From the NCBI GenBank assembly GCA_001299455.1, contig CYUK01000003.1, positions 124,001-188,000 on the forward strand: a DNA stretch of 64,000 bases, in the 5' to 3' direction. The notes under the pieces are model-generated. The model ran no database searches. It was not told the DNA's origin and was given only the letters and a program-made list of their open reading frames with translations. The DNA comes from Clostridiales bacterium SIT11. GTDB lineage: Bacteria; Bacillota; Clostridia; Tissierellales; Peptoniphilaceae. Positions within the stretch are counted from its first letter, which is position 1. Each line of letters opens with the position of its first letter. A program made the position numbers and the translations under genes. Positions 62,525 to 64,000 of this stretch are shown here, piece after piece.

Positions 62525-63069
62525 GCTTTAACTCCCTTCATAATATATATGGGATTTTCTCCCCGCATTAAACCCAGACGGTCCATCTTGGCCGTTTGGA
62601 TTAATTCCACATCCAAGTCTTCATAGCCCTTTTCCTTAAATAGTTCCAACATTTCATAGGCATTTTTTAGGGTGATGAAGTTGGCGACTAAAATTCCCTT
62701 GGTCTTCAAGTGGTCTTCTAAATAGACAAAAATTGCCTTTAAATTTCCTGCACTTCCCCCAATAAAGACCCGGTCGAAAACTTGGTCCGGCAAATCTTGA
62801 GGGGCAAGACCATGAATAGCCCTTAAGTCTAGGCCATGAGCCTTGGCATTTTCCTTTAAGAGGTTAACACCTTCTTCCTTCCTCTCAATGGCCGTCACTC
62901 GGGCTCCACAAAGGCCTGCTTGGACAGAAATACTTCCTGTCCCAGACCCAATGTCTAAAAATTCTTGACCTTCTTTTAAGTCCAGGGCCAAAATCGATAA
63001 AAAGCGAATGTTCTTTTTTGTCATGGGCACCTTGGCCCGGACAAAATCTTCATCATTTAACCAAATCAT
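62521..63069 (-). CDS. cbiT: Cobalt-precorrin-6B C15-methyltransferase (decarboxylating) CbiT
   Basis: 182-residue class I SAM methyltransferase for C15 methylation with C12 decarboxylation. Marks: MTKKNIRFLSILAL, motif I LDIGSGTGSIS (about 40-50), and FIGGSAGNL. In some bacteria it is fused to CbiE; here they are separate genes overlapping by 17 bases. Start taken at the ATG at 63069 with GGTGG before it. Confidence 0.94.
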   Translation of the reverse strand: MIWLNDEDFVRAKVPMTKKNIRFLSILALDLKEGQEFLDIGSGTGSISVQAGLCGARVTAIERKEEGVNLLKENAKAHGLDLRAIHGLAPQDLPDQVFDRVFIGGSAGNLKAIFVYLEDHLKTKGILVANFITLKNAYEMLELFKEKGYEDLDVELIQTAKMDRLGLMRGENPIYIMKGVKA

Positions 63070-63652
63070 GTTCCACCACCACAACTGCCAGGGGGTCCAA
63101 ATCTAGGGCCTGGTCCCCAATTTCAATTTCTTCTATTTTTTCATCAGGATAACTTAAGCGGTAACCAATAATAAGCCTTCCCTTAAGTCCCAACCGGGCC
63201 AATTCTTTGGACAGCCAGCTAGGGCTATGGTCCTTATCCATTAAGGAAAGAACCTTGGGATGGTTTTTGATTTCCTCCAAGGGATAGTCCCGGCCATGGA
63301 GGGAAATTAAATGGTAGTCTTGCCAGGGCTTTTTTAACCTGGACATGAAAAACTGAAAGCTGGATATCCCTGGATAGACGTCATCTACAGGAATCCCCTG
63401 ACTCATAAGGTATTTCGTCACCCCATAGAATAAGGGGTCCCCACTGGCCAGGATTAAGACTTCTTCCTTTCCTTCCATGGCTTCCTTTAACTGGGCCACT
63501 CGATGAACTTCAACAATGTCCTTTCGAAGGCCTTCCAGACTTTGACTCACCCGGCCAAAGGCAACCACTGTTTCAAAGTCTTCAATGGCTTTTTCCACTT
63601 GACTTGTTAAATACTTGGGATTTCCCGGCCCCACACCAGCAACAACAATCAT
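63053..63652 (-). CDS. cbiE: Cobalt-precorrin-7 C5-methyltransferase CbiE
   Basis: 199-residue tetrapyrrole methylase: VAGVGPGNPKYLT, VVAFGRVSQSL, LASGDPLFYGVTKYL, YPGISSFQFFMSRL. Works with CbiT on the same intermediate. ATG overlaps the cbiD stop by four bases. Confidence 0.94.
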   Translation of the reverse strand: MIVVAGVGPGNPKYLTSQVEKAIEDFETVVAFGRVSQSLEGLRKDIVEVHRVAQLKEAMEGKEEVLILASGDPLFYGVTKYLMSQGIPVDDVYPGISSFQFFMSRLKKPWQDYHLISLHGRDYPLEEIKNHPKVLSLMDKDHSPSWLSKELARLGLKGRLIIGYRLSYPDEKIEEIEIGDQALDLDPLAVVVVEHDLVK

Positions 63653-64000
63653 AAGCTCACTCCATGATTCATAGAATAAATATAGGTTGAAATATCTAAA
63701 TCCTCATCTCGTAAATATTTTTTAATCCTTTGCGAACATCCTTCTTCCATTCTAGGGATAATCTCTCCATAGCCTTCCTTTAAACAAAGGTCCAGGGCTT
63801 GCTCCCCACTAATGGTTTGGTCAATCTTTTCAAGAAAGTCCCTAGGCGCTCCCATGAGGGCTAGATAGTAAATAAAAGACTCCATCCGGGTATCTGCCGT
63901 AGAGGAATGGGTTTGAAAAATCCCAATGGCCAGCTTGGAAAATTTTCCAATATGGCCAATAAGGGTAATTTTTCGAAAACCCAAGCTATAGGCATATTTT
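63649..64000 (-). CDS. cbiD: Cobalt-precorrin-5B C1-methyltransferase CbiD, C-terminal part (cut by window edge)
   Basis: The frame stays open to the right edge, so only about the last 117 residues are present. The sequence contains the CbiD signature ITLIGHIGKFSKLAIGIFQTHSS and then the helical C-terminus. CbiD is specific for the anaerobic pathway. The TTG at 63982-63984 is an internal codon, not a start. The operon continues beyond the window, where cbiC, cbiL or uptake genes would be expected. Confidence 0.93.
   Translation of the reverse strand, partial: KYAYSLGFRKITLIGHIGKFSKLAIGIFQTHSSTADTRMESFIYYLALMGAPRDFLEKIDQTISGEQALDLCLKEGYGEIIPRMEEGCSQRIKKYLRDEDLDISTYIYSMNHGVSL

Overview
The window looks like a chromosomal stretch of an anaerobic, low-GC Gram-positive bacterium (Bacillota, class Clostridia or Tissierellia). 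The reasons are rubrerythrin, SCIFF peptide with its radical-SAM maturase, HemZ, the ylmH/sepF division cluster, a glmS ribozyme, the anaerobic cobalamin pathway, strong AGGAGG ribosome sites and T-rich terminators. The genus cannot be fixed from this sequence alone. Nearly all genes are core housekeeping genes and most run on the minus strand. I see no insertion sequence, prophage, CRISPR array, rRNA or tRNA gene.

Layout, left to right. 1-2523: mutS (cut by the window edge), miaB and rubrerythrin. 2751-4898: prfA, prmC and rpmE. 4988-10942 is one minus-strand operon that reads FHA protein, SEDS glycosyltransferase, class B PBP, ispD, ispF, transaldolase-like protein, glpX (cell wall, isoprenoid and sugar phosphate metabolism). 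11083-13217 is a plus-strand unit: recX, GIY-YIG protein and a split ThrE exporter. 13266-25334 is a ten-gene minus operon: recJ, relA, dtd, MBL hydrolase, hemZ, a divergent Mur ligase, aspS, rseC-like gene and two membrane-anchored unknowns. 25384-32782 is ruvCAB, spoIID-like, queA, tgt, yajC, scfA, scfB. 32841-39220 holds an unknown gene and then an operon led by mtnA (HD phosphohydrolase, two-component system, lipoprotein, small membrane protein). mtnP diverges from mtnA on the plus strand. 40493-48028 is der, plsY, gpsA, HlyD-like, yggS, sepF, ylmH, lspA, rluD. 48351-53108 holds glyA, several small conserved genes, a cytoplasmic parvulin and a cold shock protein. 53287-55311 is glmS with its ribozyme. 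55385-56362 is an SLH-domain surface protein. 56420-64000 is a cobalamin operon (cbiD partial, cbiE, T, F, G, H, J, cobT, U, S, C), tightly packed and partly joined by ATGA overlaps.

The most unusual element lies in the gene-poor stretch 40062-40492. A complete-looking cobalamin riboswitch on the minus strand has its own promoter (TTGCAT-17-TATAAT) and is followed directly by a strong terminator, but no gene follows on that strand. Beyond that terminator are a 9-bp hairpin whose 13-nt loop carries an anti-Shine-Dalgarno-like stretch (CTACCTCC) and then a second terminator shared with mtnP. This suggests a stand-alone B12-sensing RNA, possibly releasing a trans-acting sRNA when B12 is scarce. 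It could also be a leftover leader whose gene was lost.

Other points of interest are a Mur ligase with altered MurE signature motifs, an MTA-phosphorylase homologue whose base-recognition motif suggests 6-oxopurine preference, a palindrome over the der promoter, an intergenic attenuator between scfA and scfB, and several unrecognised genes (two anchored helical proteins, a 254-aa protein after ruvC, a 478-aa lipoprotein, a 29-aa membrane peptide). Start codons were moved inside the longest open frame wherever a ribosome site and family length supported it. Several genes use TTG or GTG starts.
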